Positions 1 through 5,818 of a DNA stretch of 7,315 nt are shown here, in pieces (position 1 is the stretch's first letter; each line of letters begins with the position of its first letter). The translations under genes and the position numbers were made by a program. The notes beneath the pieces are model-generated. The model had not been told where the DNA came from. It made no database searches and saw only the letters and a list, made by a program, of their open reading frames with translations. This DNA is from Methanomicrobiales archaeon (GTDB lineage Archaea > Halobacteriota > Methanomicrobia > Methanomicrobiales > JACTUA01). Location of the stretch: positions 1-7,315 of the forward strand of contig JAJRCS010000021.1 of NCBI GenBank assembly GCA_028678815.1, read 5' to 3'.

Positions 1-528
1 GATCATCGTCCCCATGTTCGGGGCGATCATCCCGCTCCCCTTGCAGACCCCGCCGACGGAGAAGCCGTCCCCCTGGACCAGGGCATGCTTCTCCACGAGG
101 TCCGTCGTCATGATGGCCCGGGCTACCTCCACCTCGGCGGCATCTTCATGCCGCAGCCGGGGGGCAACCTCCCCGGCCTGCCTCCGGATGATCCCGAGGT
201 CCAGGTACCGGCCGATGACCCCCGTCGAGGCTATCCCGACCCGGTCCGGGTCCGTCCCGAGGGCGGCCGCGCCGATCTCCGCCATCGCGGCCGCGTCCCG
301 CATCCCCCTCTCGCCGGTATAGGCGTTGGCGCACCCGCTGTTCACGATGATGCCGTCCAGCTCGCCCTTCGCGATCCGCTCCTCCATGAGGACGAGGGGG
401 GCCGCCTTCACCAGGTTCCCCGTGAAGACCGCGGCGGCCGTGCCGGTCGCGGCGACGAGGGCGAGGCCGTACTTCCCCTCCTTCATGCCGGCCGCCCGGA
501 CGCCCTTCACCCCGCAGATGCTCTTCAT
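1..528 (-). CDS. argJ: Arginine biosynthesis bifunctional protein ArgJ (N-terminal part; 3' end outside window)
   Basis: Glutamate N-acetyltransferase/ornithine acetyltransferase. It moves the acetyl group from N-acetylornithine to glutamate, the recycling step of arginine synthesis; in bifunctional forms it also makes N-acetylglutamate from acetyl-CoA. Only 176 codons are visible, open to the window edge, against roughly 390-400 residues for the family. Visible motifs are NSGCANAYTG (63-72), STGVIG (101-106, the oxyanion-hole loop), MTTD (140-143) and KGSGMIAPNMGTM (163-175). The last one carries the self-cleavage site: Thr174 would become the N-terminal nucleophile of the beta chain, and the residue before it is Gly where Ala is usual. 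The visible piece is therefore almost exactly the alpha chain. The start at 528 is set by a strong GGAGGAG site and by an ATGA overlap with the upstream CBS gene. It is the third gene of the argC operon. Assignment is firm; whether it is mono- or bifunctional cannot be told. Confidence 0.96.
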   Translation of the reverse strand, partial: MKSICGVKGVRAAGMKEGKYGLALVAATGTAAAVFTGNLVKAAPLVLMEERIAKGELDGIIVNSGCANAYTGERGMRDAAAMAEIGAAALGTDPDRVGIASTGVIGRYLDLGIIRRQAGEVAPRLRHEDAAEVEVARAIMTTDLVEKHALVQGDGFSVGGVCKGSGMIAPNMGTMI

Positions 529-1022
529 GGCTCCTCCTCCTCTCCCCTGTTCCCGTAGGACTCCCCGAGGCCCCGGACGATGTCGGCCCGTGCCACGATC
601 CCGACGAGCTTCCCTTCCCGGACCACGGGGAGCCGGCCGATGCGCTTCTCCACGAGGACGGCGGCCGCGGCATCGATCTCCTCGTCCCCGGTGATGGTGA
701 TGGCCGGTGAGGACATCACCGACCGGACCGGCTGGTCGCCGATATGGGAGAGGGCCTTCTGGGTGTGCTTCCAGTTGATGGCCTCCCGGATGGGGATCTC
801 GATGACCTCGAGGGGCGAGGGGAGCCAGAGGTCCTCCGAGAGCCCCGGGGTCTTCAGGAGCCGGAGGATGTCCCCCTCGGTGATGATCCCCGCGAGCCTG
901 TCCCCGTCCATGACCGGAAGTCCGCCGATCCGGTGCTTCCTGAGGAGGCCTGCAGCTTCCCGGACCGGTGCCTCCGCCGATACCACGACCGGGTCGGCGG
1001 TCATCACGTCGCGTACCTTCAT
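525..1022 (-). CDS. Two-CBS-domain protein encoded between argC and argJ
   Basis: A 165-residue soluble protein made only of a CBS pair (Bateman module). CBS1 spans about residues 3-56 (VRDVMTADPVVV to GIITEGDILRLL). CBS2 spans about 99-153 (VRSVMSSPAITI to GIVARADIVRGL). A linker of some 40 residues containing IPIREAINW joins them; this long linker is typical of stand-alone archaeal CBS proteins. CBS pairs usually bind adenosine ligands (AMP, ADP, ATP, SAM) in the cleft. The Asp of the G-h-h-T-x-x-D motif is kept in both halves (Asp51, Asp147), but the Thr of CBS1 (Thr48) is Ala144 in CBS2, so the two sites may differ. The start at 1022 has GAGG five bases upstream, overlapping the argC stop codon, and lies 7 bases from argC; the stop overlaps the argJ start by ATGA. 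A role in sensing energy state for arginine synthesis is inferred from position only. Confidence 0.9.
   Translation of the reverse strand: MKVRDVMTADPVVVSAEAPVREAAGLLRKHRIGGLPVMDGDRLAGIITEGDILRLLKTPGLSEDLWLPSPLEVIEIPIREAINWKHTQKALSHIGDQPVRSVMSSPAITITGDEEIDAAAAVLVEKRIGRLPVVREGKLVGIVARADIVRGLGESYGNRGEEEEP
529..543 (-). promoter_or_regulatory. Strong Shine-Dalgarno site of argJ, inside the end of the CBS gene
   Basis: Read on the minus strand, the bases just before the argJ ATG are AGAGGAGGAGGAGCC, a repeated match to the anti-SD CCUCC of archaeal 16S rRNA at good spacing. The same bases are the last codons (four GAG, then CCA) of the upstream CBS gene, so the ribosome site dictates an acidic EEEEP tail. 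The site supports the argJ start at 528 and translational coupling through the ATGA overlap. Confidence 0.8.
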
Positions 1023-1029
1023 GGCTGCC

Positions 1030-2016
1030 TCAGGGGAGGACCCCGGCCCCCCGGAGCCCGTCCTGCTCGGGGAACCCGCACATGAGGTTCATGTTCTGGA
1101 TGGCCTGGCCGCTCGCCCCCTTCACGAGGTTGTCGATGGCCGAGACCGCGACCACCCGCTCCCCCTCGCTCTCCACCGCGATGTCGCAGAAGTTCGTGCC
1201 CCGGACCGCGGCGAGGACCGGCGCCTGGAGCCGGACGAAGAACTCCCCCTCGTAGTACTTCCGGTAGAGGGCCTCCACCTCCTTCTGCTCCAGGGGCTCC
1301 CTGAGGAGGATATGGGCGGTGGTGAGGATCCCCCGGTTCACGGGCACCAGGTGGGGGGTGAAGTACACCCCGGCCCCCGAGCCGAGCCGGGCGAGCTCCT
1401 GCTTCATCTCGGCGAGGTGCCGGTGCCGGGTCCACTTGTACGGGCCGATGTTGTCGGCGACCGCCGGGTAGTGGGTGGTGGCCGAGGGGGAGTTCCCCGC
1501 CCCCGAGACCCCCGTCTTCGAGTCGAAGATCACGGCCTTCGCCATCTTCGCGAGGGGTGCCGCCGCAAGGGTCGCCCCCGTCGGGAAGCAGCCGGGGTTC
1601 GAGACGAAGGGGACCCCCTTCACCTCGTCCCGGTGGAGCTCGGGGAGGCCGTACGGGGCAGGGAAGTAGTCGGTGTGAGGGACCCCGTAGGTCTTCTCGA
1701 AGACCTCCTTCGGGAGCCGGTAGTCCGCCGAGAGGTCCACCACCTTCATGCCCCGCTCCAGGAGCCCCCGCACGTAGCCCATGGCGGCGGTATGGGGGAC
1801 GGCGAGGAAGGCGACGTCGGCGTCCATCCGGTCCACCGAGGGGTTCCGGAAGGTGAGATCGGTGAGCCCCTTTAAGTGCGGGTGGACCGAGTCCACCCGC
1901 TTCCCGTCGAGCTTCCGGGAGGTGGCGGTGACCACCTCGGCCGCGGAGTGGGTGAGGAGGAGCCGGATCAGGTCGCCCCCGGTGTAGCCGGAGGCACCGA
2001 TAATCGCGATCTTCAT
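1030..2016 (-). CDS. argC: N-acetyl-gamma-glutamyl-phosphate reductase
   Basis: Catalyses the NADPH-dependent reduction of N-acetylglutamyl-5-phosphate to N-acetylglutamate semialdehyde, the third step of arginine synthesis, in the cytoplasm. It has 328 residues, close to the usual 310-350. The N-terminal Rossmann motif is [16 protein letters not shown] (5-20). The active-site Cys143 lies in SNPGCFPTG (139-147), the catalytic-base region HRH is at 198-200, [10 protein letters not shown] is at 221-230, and the C-terminal [17 protein letters not shown] region covers about 294-310. LysY of the LysW-dependent pathway is a close relative, but argJ two genes downstream and the absence of lysW favour ArgC. 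It is the first gene of the operon. The ATG at 2016 places the glycine-rich loop at the expected distance. No Shine-Dalgarno site precedes it, and a TATA-like box sits 27 bases upstream, so the message may be leaderless. Confidence 0.97.
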   Translation of the reverse strand: MKIAIIGASGYTGGDLIRLLLTHSAAEVVTATSRKLDGKRVDSVHPHLKGLTDLTFRNPSVDRMDADVAFLAVPHTAAMGYVRGLLERGMKVVDLSADYRLPKEVFEKTYGVPHTDYFPAPYGLPELHRDEVKGVPFVSNPGCFPTGATLAAAPLAKMAKAVIFDSKTGVSGAGNSPSATTHYPAVADNIGPYKWTRHRHLAEMKQELARLGSGAGVYFTPHLVPVNRGILTTAHILLREPLEQKEVEALYRKYYEGEFFVRLQAPVLAAVRGTNFCDIAVESEGERVVAVSAIDNLVKGASGQAIQNMNLMCGFPEQDGLRGAGVLP

Positions 2017-2050
2017 GGGAGAAGATATTCGCAGGCGGGAATTTAAGGGT
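2017..2050 (-). promoter_or_regulatory. Candidate archaeal promoter of the argC operon
   Basis: On the minus strand the AT-rich box TTAAATT (2040-2046) is centred 27 bases upstream of the argC ATG, in an otherwise G+C-rich context. A second AT-rich patch, GAATATC (2024-2030), sits about 10 bases upstream, where archaeal promoters tolerate melting-prone sequence. If the box is the TATA element, transcription starts at or within a few bases of the start codon. The call rests on position and composition only. Confidence 0.5.
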
Positions 2051-2052
2051 TA

Positions 2053-2077
2053 TTCCCCGGGGGACGGGCACGGGGAA
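2053..2077 (-). terminator. Hairpin downstream of the ADP-ribosylglycohydrolase gene, possible terminator
   Basis: A perfect 7-bp inverted repeat, TTCCCCG/CGGGGAA (2053-2059 and 2071-2077), with an 11-base loop lies in the 71-base gap between the glycohydrolase stop and argC. In the minus-strand transcript it is followed by UAACCCUUAAAUU, which is only weakly U-rich, so true terminator activity is uncertain. The trailing AT patch doubles as the argC TATA-like box. Confidence 0.35.
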
Positions 2078-2087
2078 GTGGCCCGGA

Positions 2088-3005
2088 TCAGGGGGCCGGG
2101 GGGCCCCCGGCCGAGACCTCCAGGAGGCGCTCGGCAAGGGCGGCGATCCGGATGTGCTCCTCGAGCCCCTCGACGAGGGGGCCGGGGAGGACGCTCTCCC
2201 CGAACCTCGCCCCCAGGTACGCGCCGCAGATGAGGCCGATGGTGTCGGTGTTCCCCCCGACGTGGCCGACGAGGGAGAGGAGCTCCCCGGCGGAGGGGTA
2301 CCGGGCCATGAGGAAGAAGGCGAGGGGGAGGGTCTGGTACACCGAGAGGTCGTTTCCTATGAGCCGGATGGCATGATCGAGGCCGATCCCCTCCTGCTCG
2401 AGGTAGAGGGCATGCCGGATCTTCTCCCCGAGGAGGGGGTCCTCCCGGCTCACCTCCCCCCGGGCAAGCTCGAGGTCGTCCGGTGACCCGGCCAGGGTGT
2501 GGTGGATGAGCATGGCGACCCCGGTGCACGCGGCGATGGCGGCAGGGTTCGTGTGGGTGACGCTGCAGATCCGGGCCACCGTCTCCCGGATCTCGACCGG
2601 GTCGTGGTACGCGAGGGCAAAGGGGATCCCGGCGGGGATGCAGCCGGAGGTGGTGGAGTTCACCCCGCTCTCCTCCGGTGTCTTTCCCTCGGCGAGGTGG
2701 AGGCAGGCGGCCGCCACCGCCCCGTCCGGGGACCGGAGCTCCCCGGTGGCATGGATATCCCGGAGCTTGTTCGCGTACTCCCCGATGGAGAACTTCCGGT
2801 TGGCGAGGAGGGAGGCGGAAAGAAGCATCAGCTGGGTATCGTCGGTGAACTGCCCCGGGGCGAGGGCATCGTTCTGGTGCCCCTTGTAGGCACGCCGGAA
2901 GGAGCACTCCGCCCGCCAGAGGTCAGCCGGGTTCCCTTCCCCGGGCATCCCCATGGCGTCCCCGATGGCGGCACCCAGGAGGCAGCCGGTGTACCGGAGG
3001 CGCAT
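2088..3005 (-). CDS. ADP-ribosylglycohydrolase (DraG/ARH) family protein
   Basis: A 305-residue cytoplasmic protein of the all-alpha ADP-ribosylglycohydrolase fold, which removes ADP-ribose from modified proteins or small molecules using two divalent metal ions. The start of the fold is GCLLGAAIGDAMG (7-19), the metal-binding FTDDTQ is at 53-58, THTNPAA is at 150-156 and the second metal motif GGNTDTIG at 250-257. That second motif usually reads GGDTDT; Asn252 replaces the first Asp, a change seen in parts of this superfamily that could alter metal binding. The target is unknown: nothing nitrogenase-related is present, so the classic DraG role on dinitrogenase reductase is not supported. The gene stands alone: 214 bases separate it from trpB2 upstream and 71 from argC downstream. 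The ATG at 3005 puts the conserved N-terminal Gly-rich helix at residue 7. No Shine-Dalgarno site is visible. Confidence 0.9.
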   Translation of the reverse strand: MRLRYTGCLLGAAIGDAMGMPGEGNPADLWRAECSFRRAYKGHQNDALAPGQFTDDTQLMLLSASLLANRKFSIGEYANKLRDIHATGELRSPDGAVAAACLHLAEGKTPEESGVNSTTSGCIPAGIPFALAYHDPVEIRETVARICSVTHTNPAAIAACTGVAMLIHHTLAGSPDDLELARGEVSREDPLLGEKIRHALYLEQEGIGLDHAIRLIGNDLSVYQTLPLAFFLMARYPSAGELLSLVGHVGGNTDTIGLICGAYLGARFGESVLPGPLVEGLEEHIRIAALAERLLEVSAGGPPAP

Positions 3006-3040
3006 TGAAAGAGTAATCGCCGGGAAGGGAATTAATCCTT
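3006..3040 (-). promoter_or_regulatory. Candidate archaeal promoter of the ADP-ribosylglycohydrolase gene
   Basis: An AT-rich box, AAGGATTAATT on the minus strand (3030-3040, core ATTAAT 3031-3036), is centred about 28 bases before the ATG and is the only AT-rich island between the repeat cluster and the gene. Between box and start there is no GGAGG-like site. The spacing fits a leaderless transcript. Confidence 0.45.
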
Positions 3041-3079
3041 TGTCCAGGAGGAGGCGCGAAGGCCCCCGGGTCGCGGAGC

Positions 3080-3125
3080 GAGCCGGGGTTGTCCCGGGGG
3101 GTTGGGGCCCCTCGGGACACGGCTC
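3080..3125 (-). repeat. Large stem-loop, repeat copy 1
   Basis: The inner hairpin (3091-3118) pairs GTCCCG with CGGGAC, then passes one A-C mismatch in the minus-strand RNA (a G-U pair on the plus side), then four G-C pairs and a 6-base loop. An outer 6-bp stem, GAGCCG (3080-3085) with CGGCTC (3120-3125), encloses it. It may act as a 3'-end structure for trpB2 mRNA; there is no following U-run. Confidence 0.55.
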
Positions 3126-3165
3126 CTCCTGTCCAGGGGGGAGGAGGCACGGAGTGGCTCCTCCC

Positions 3166-3193
3166 GTCCAGGGGGGTAGGGGCCCCTCTGGAC
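3166..3193 (-). repeat. Stem-loop, repeat copy 2
   Basis: The 28-base unit is identical to the 3091-3118 hairpin at 25 of 28 positions. It folds the same way: GTCCAG with CTGGAC, one wobble position, four G-C pairs and a 6-base loop. Two of the three differences (positions 5 and 24 of the unit) are partners in the stem and change together from C-G to A-T. The third lies in the loop. Confidence 0.6.
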
Positions 3194-3219
3194 TGGGTAG
3201 GGGTCCCTCTGGAGCGAAG

Positions 3220-4575
3220 CTACCCGATTTTGGGCAGGTGGGTGAGAGACTCCTTGATCTTGCTGTCGGGGTACTCGAAGTCCGAGAGCTTCCCCTCGAA
3301 GTACTCGTCGTACGCCCCCAGGTCGAGGTTCCCGTGGCCGGAGAGGTTGAAGAGGATGACCTTCTCCTCCCCGTTCTTCCGGCACTTCAGGGCCTCGTCG
3401 ATGACCGTCTTCACCGCGTGGGCCGTCTCGGGGGCGATGATGAGCCCCTCGGTCCGGGCGAAGGTGACCGCCGCCTGGAAGACCTCGGTCTGGTGCACCG
3501 CCACCGCCTTCATCACCTTGTCATGGACGAGCCGGGAGATGAGGGGGGAGTCGCCGTGGTACCGGAGGCCCCCGGCGTGGATGGCGGGCGGGACGAAGTC
3601 ATGGCCCAGGGTGTACATCTTGGCGATGGGCCCGATACCGACGGTGTCGCCGTAGTCATAGGCATAGGCCCCCTTCGTGAGGGTGGGGCAGGAGGCCGGT
3701 TCCACCGCGATGGCCTCGACCTGCCGCTTGCCCCGGAGCTTCTCCCCGAGGAAGGGGAAGGAGATCCCCGCCATGTTGGAGCCCCCGCCGACGCAGCCGA
3801 TGATGACGTCCGGCTCGTCCCCGGCCATCTTCATCTGCTCCATGGCCTCGATGCCGATGATGCTCTGGTGCATGCAGACATGGTTGAGCACCGACCCGAG
3901 GGAGTAGTTGGTGTCCTTGTGGGTCGCCGCGTCCTCCACCGCCTCGGAGATGGCGATCCCGAGGGATCCCGGGGTGTCCGGGTCCCTGGCGAGCATCGCC
4001 TTCCCCGACTGGGTCCTCTCCGAGGGGCTCGGGATGCACTCCGCCCCCCAGGCCTGCATCATGGACTTCCGGTAGGGCTTCTCGTAGAAGCTCGACCTGA
4101 CCATGTACACCGTGCACTTCATGCCAAAGAGGGCCGTCGCAAAGGCGAGGGCCGAACCCCACTGCCCTGCACCGGTCTCCGTGGAGATCCGCTCGATCCC
4201 CTCCTTCATGTTGTAGTACGCCTGGGGGATGGCGGTGTTGGGCTTGTGGCTCCCCGGCGGTGAGACCCCCTCGTACTTGTAGTAGATCTTCGCCGGGGTC
4301 TTCAGGTGCGCCTCCAGCCGGTGCGCCCGGATGAGGGGGCTCGGCCGGTAGGTCCGGTAGATCTCCCGGACCTCGTCCGGGATGTCGATGTACCGGTCCT
4401 GCGAGACCTCCTGCCCGATGAGGGCCATGGGGAAGATCTGGGAGAGCTCTTCCGGGGTGACCGGTTTCATCGTCTGCGGGCTGAAGTAGGGATCCATCGG
4501 CGATGGCAGGTCGGCCTGGATGTTGTACCACCGCTTCGGGATGTGGTCCTCGTCCAGCTGGAACTTGGTCTGCAT
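3220..4575 (-). CDS. trpB2: Tryptophan synthase beta chain, TrpB2 type
   Basis: A PLP enzyme that condenses indole with L-serine to give tryptophan. It has 451 residues, the length of the TrpB2 subgroup and clearly longer than the TrpB1 of trpBA operons (about 400). The PLP Lys111 lies in GSHKPNTA (108-115). The catalytic Glu133 is in ETGAGQWG (133-140), 22 residues on as in TrpB1, with Trp where TrpB1 has His. The phosphate-binding loop is GGGSN (263-267), and SGHG (412-415) is near the C-terminus. The N-terminal DIPKRWYNI and [12 protein letters not shown] segments are TrpB2 hallmarks. TrpB2 proteins generally do not bind TrpA tightly and are thought to salvage indole; some accept O-phosphoserine. 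No trpA or other trp gene is adjacent, which fits. The ATG at 4575 gives a family-standard N-terminus. A TATA box lies 27 bases upstream, and an inverted repeat suggests repression. Confidence 0.96.
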   Translation of the reverse strand: MQTKFQLDEDHIPKRWYNIQADLPSPMDPYFSPQTMKPVTPEELSQIFPMALIGQEVSQDRYIDIPDEVREIYRTYRPSPLIRAHRLEAHLKTPAKIYYKYEGVSPPGSHKPNTAIPQAYYNMKEGIERISTETGAGQWGSALAFATALFGMKCTVYMVRSSFYEKPYRKSMMQAWGAECIPSPSERTQSGKAMLARDPDTPGSLGIAISEAVEDAATHKDTNYSLGSVLNHVCMHQSIIGIEAMEQMKMAGDEPDVIIGCVGGGSNMAGISFPFLGEKLRGKRQVEAIAVEPASCPTLTKGAYAYDYGDTVGIGPIAKMYTLGHDFVPPAIHAGGLRYHGDSPLISRLVHDKVMKAVAVHQTEVFQAAVTFARTEGLIIAPETAHAVKTVIDEALKCRKNGEEKVILFNLSGHGNLDLGAYDEYFEGKLSDFEYPDSKIKESLTHLPKIG

Positions 4576-4612
4576 ACCCCTCAGGTTGTGCCCGGGTCAA
4601 TATATACATTGT
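4576..4612 (-). promoter_or_regulatory. Promoter of trpB2 with a clear TATA box
   Basis: TATATATT on the minus strand (4599-4606) is a near-ideal archaeal TATA box, centred 27-28 bases before the trpB2 ATG. Transcription would start within a few bases of the start codon. A GAGG (4579-4582) is present but only three bases from the ATG, too close for a normal Shine-Dalgarno pairing. A second AT-rich stretch at 4625-4643 could serve as an alternative, more distal box. Confidence 0.65.
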
Positions 4613-4638
4613 GGTATTAAGCTGTCATAAAATGTATA
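4603..4638. promoter_or_regulatory. Inverted repeat overlapping the trpB2 TATA box, possible operator
   Basis: A perfect 8-bp inverted repeat, TATACATT (4603-4610) and AATGTATA (4631-4638), has arm centres 28 bases apart, and one arm overlaps the trpB2 TATA box. The core TGTATA differs by one base from the TGTACA box bound by TrpY, the regulator known to act on trpB2 in Methanothermobacter. A repressor site is inferred; the other arm also lies in the terminator of the upstream operon, so chance from AT-rich sequence is possible. Confidence 0.35.
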
Positions 4639-4654
4639 AAAAAGTGCATTCTTG
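4625..4654 (-). terminator. T-rich intrinsic terminator of the ABC-transporter operon
   Basis: Directly after the permease stop the minus strand reads through TTTTTT (4638-4643) and then ATACATTTTATGA. T-runs of this kind, without need for a hairpin, are the usual archaeal intrinsic termination signal, and this is the only such run in an otherwise G+C-rich window. Confidence 0.65.
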
Positions 4655-5818
4655 TTATTCGAACCTGAGCGCCTCGATGGGGTTCATCATGGCCGCCTTC
4701 CAGGCCGGGTAGATCCCCGAGAGGAGGGAGACCCCGATGCCGAAGGCCACCCCGTAGAGGATGTAGACGAGGGTGCTTGCCTCGAAGAGGTACTTCGTGG
4801 ACTGGAGCATGACATTCACGGCAAGGTACCCCCCGGCGAGGGAGAGGGCGCCCCCGATGGCGCTCCCCAGGAGCCCGAGGATGAGGGCTTCGGAAAGGAA
4901 GATCCTCATCACCTCGCCCCGCTTCGCCCCGAGGGAACGGATGATCCCGATCTCCTTTGTCCGCTCGGTCACGGACATGAGCATCACGTTCAGGATGGAG
5001 ATGCCGGCGACCACGAGGGAGATCCCCCCGATGGCGGTGGTGAAGGTGGAGATCTGGTTGAAGGCGTCGATGATGGTCGAGAGCACCTTCCGGGTGTCCA
5101 GGACGTTCACCACCTGCTCCCGCCGGTTCAGCTTGTCGTCCACGGCGGCCTTCACCCCGTCGATATCCTCGAGGTTCCGCACCTTGATGATCACCTGGTC
5201 ATAGTCCCGTTCCCCGTACCGGGAGGCGAACCAGGTGTCCGGGACGACGAGGGCATAGTCCGGGTTGATGTCAAAGCCGATCCCCCGCTCCTTGAGGATC
5301 CCCACGATCCTCGCCCGCTCGTCCCCCGTGCCGATGCCGATGGTCTCCCCCACCTTCAGGTCGTTCTCCTCCGCGAGCTTCTTCCCCACCATGACCCCCG
5401 AGCCGTACCTGAGGTAAATCCCCCCCTCCTTCTCCAGGAGGACGGGGACATCGGCGGGATCCATGGCATAGAGGGCCGCGGTCTTCGCCTCGTTCCCGAC
5501 GGTGATCCGGTCGGCACCGGTCCGGAGGGGGATGACCGTGTTCGCCCCGGCCGCCCGCCGGATCTCCTCGACCTGCCGCTCGGTGATCCTGAGCCCCCCG
5601 CTGCTCCCGAAGCTGCCCTGCGCGGAGCTGACGTGGGGGGAGACGACGATGGTGTCCCCGACGGAGGTGAGGGAGTCGGAGATGGAGAGGACGAGGCTGT
5701 TCCCGAGCATTCCCATGGAGGAGATGGCCACGACCCCGATGATGATCCCCACCACGGCGAGGAGGGAGCGGAGCCAGTGGAGCCGGATGTTCCGCCGGGC
5801 GAGGTCGAAGAGGATCAT
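4655..5818 (-). CDS. ABC transporter permease, MacB/FtsX type
   Basis: Membrane subunit of a type VII (MacB-like) ABC transporter, 387 residues. The order is: a short cytoplasmic N-terminus with LARRNIRLHWLRSLL; a first membrane helix at about 17-40; a large extracytoplasmic MacB-type domain at about 41-255, with a Gly/Ser-rich loop at 68-75; then three helices at about 259-282, 308-337 and 350-370. The cytoplasmic coupling segment ERTKEIGIIRSLGAKR (285-300) and the terminal YPAWKAAMMNPIEALRFE (370-387) are FtsX-family signatures. Family members transduce ATP hydrolysis into movement of the extracytoplasmic domain (mechanotransmission), exporting or extracting substrates rather than passing them through a channel. 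The substrate is unknown. The start at 5818 overlaps the ATPase stop by ATGA and has GGGAG six bases upstream. It is the last gene before a T-rich terminator. Confidence 0.93.
   Translation of the reverse strand: MILFDLARRNIRLHWLRSLLAVVGIIIGVVAISSMGMLGNSLVLSISDSLTSVGDTIVVSPHVSSAQGSFGSSGGLRITERQVEEIRRAAGANTVIPLRTGADRITVGNEAKTAALYAMDPADVPVLLEKEGGIYLRYGSGVMVGKKLAEENDLKVGETIGIGTGDERARIVGILKERGIGFDINPDYALVVPDTWFASRYGERDYDQVIIKVRNLEDIDGVKAAVDDKLNRREQVVNVLDTRKVLSTIIDAFNQISTFTTAIGGISLVVAGISILNVMLMSVTERTKEIGIIRSLGAKRGEVMRIFLSEALILGLLGSAIGGALSLAGGYLAVNVMLQSTKYLFEASTLVYILYGVAFGIGVSLLSGIYPAWKAAMMNPIEALRFE

Larger units (their letters stand above)
3041..3214. repeat. Cluster of degenerate G+C-rich repeats between trpB2 and the glycohydrolase gene
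   Basis: Read on the plus strand, the block holds several related units. GTCCAGG-type starts occur at 3042, 3131 and 3166, with a GTCCCGG variant at 3091. The 21-mers at 3121-3141 and 3156-3176 (GGCTCCTCC, then C or T, then GTCCAGGGGGG) differ at one base. The 19-mers at 3174-3192 and 3195-3213 (GGGTAGGGG, C or T, then CCCTCTGGA) also differ at one base. The units appear to be full and half copies of one short palindromic element. No convincing coding frame belongs to this block; the open frames across it are arginine/proline-rich by-products of composition. It follows the trpB2 stop by a few bases, so it would form the 3' region of that transcript. Confidence 0.7.

Noticed and set aside
580..1875. 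A 431-codon plus-strand frame opposite the CBS gene and argC
   Set aside because: No domain, compositionally biased, and opposite two well-supported genes.
1030..2016. LysY (lysine pathway) instead of ArgC
   Set aside because: The families are close, but the operon contains argJ and no lysW-type carrier gene is visible.
2088..3005. Nitrogenase-regulating DraG
   Set aside because: Family membership is clear but there is no nif, draT or glnB-type gene in the window, so only the broad family name is justified.
3041..3214. CRISPR-like array
   Set aside because: Units are of unequal length, partly overlapping and internally palindromic, with irregular spacing and no unique spacers of constant size.
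3041..3214. G-quadruplex-forming region
   Set aside because: G-runs are present, but they are interleaved with C-runs that pair into the hairpins, so duplex stems are the simpler explanation.
3032..3385. A 117-codon minus-strand frame covering the repeat block and the end of trpB2
   Set aside because: It starts inside trpB2 in another frame and gives an Arg/Pro/Gly-rich sequence that simply reflects the repeats.
2953..4263. A 436-codon plus-strand frame opposite trpB2 and across the repeat block
   Set aside because: Low-complexity translation, no family resemblance, and conflict with trpB2, whose motifs are complete.
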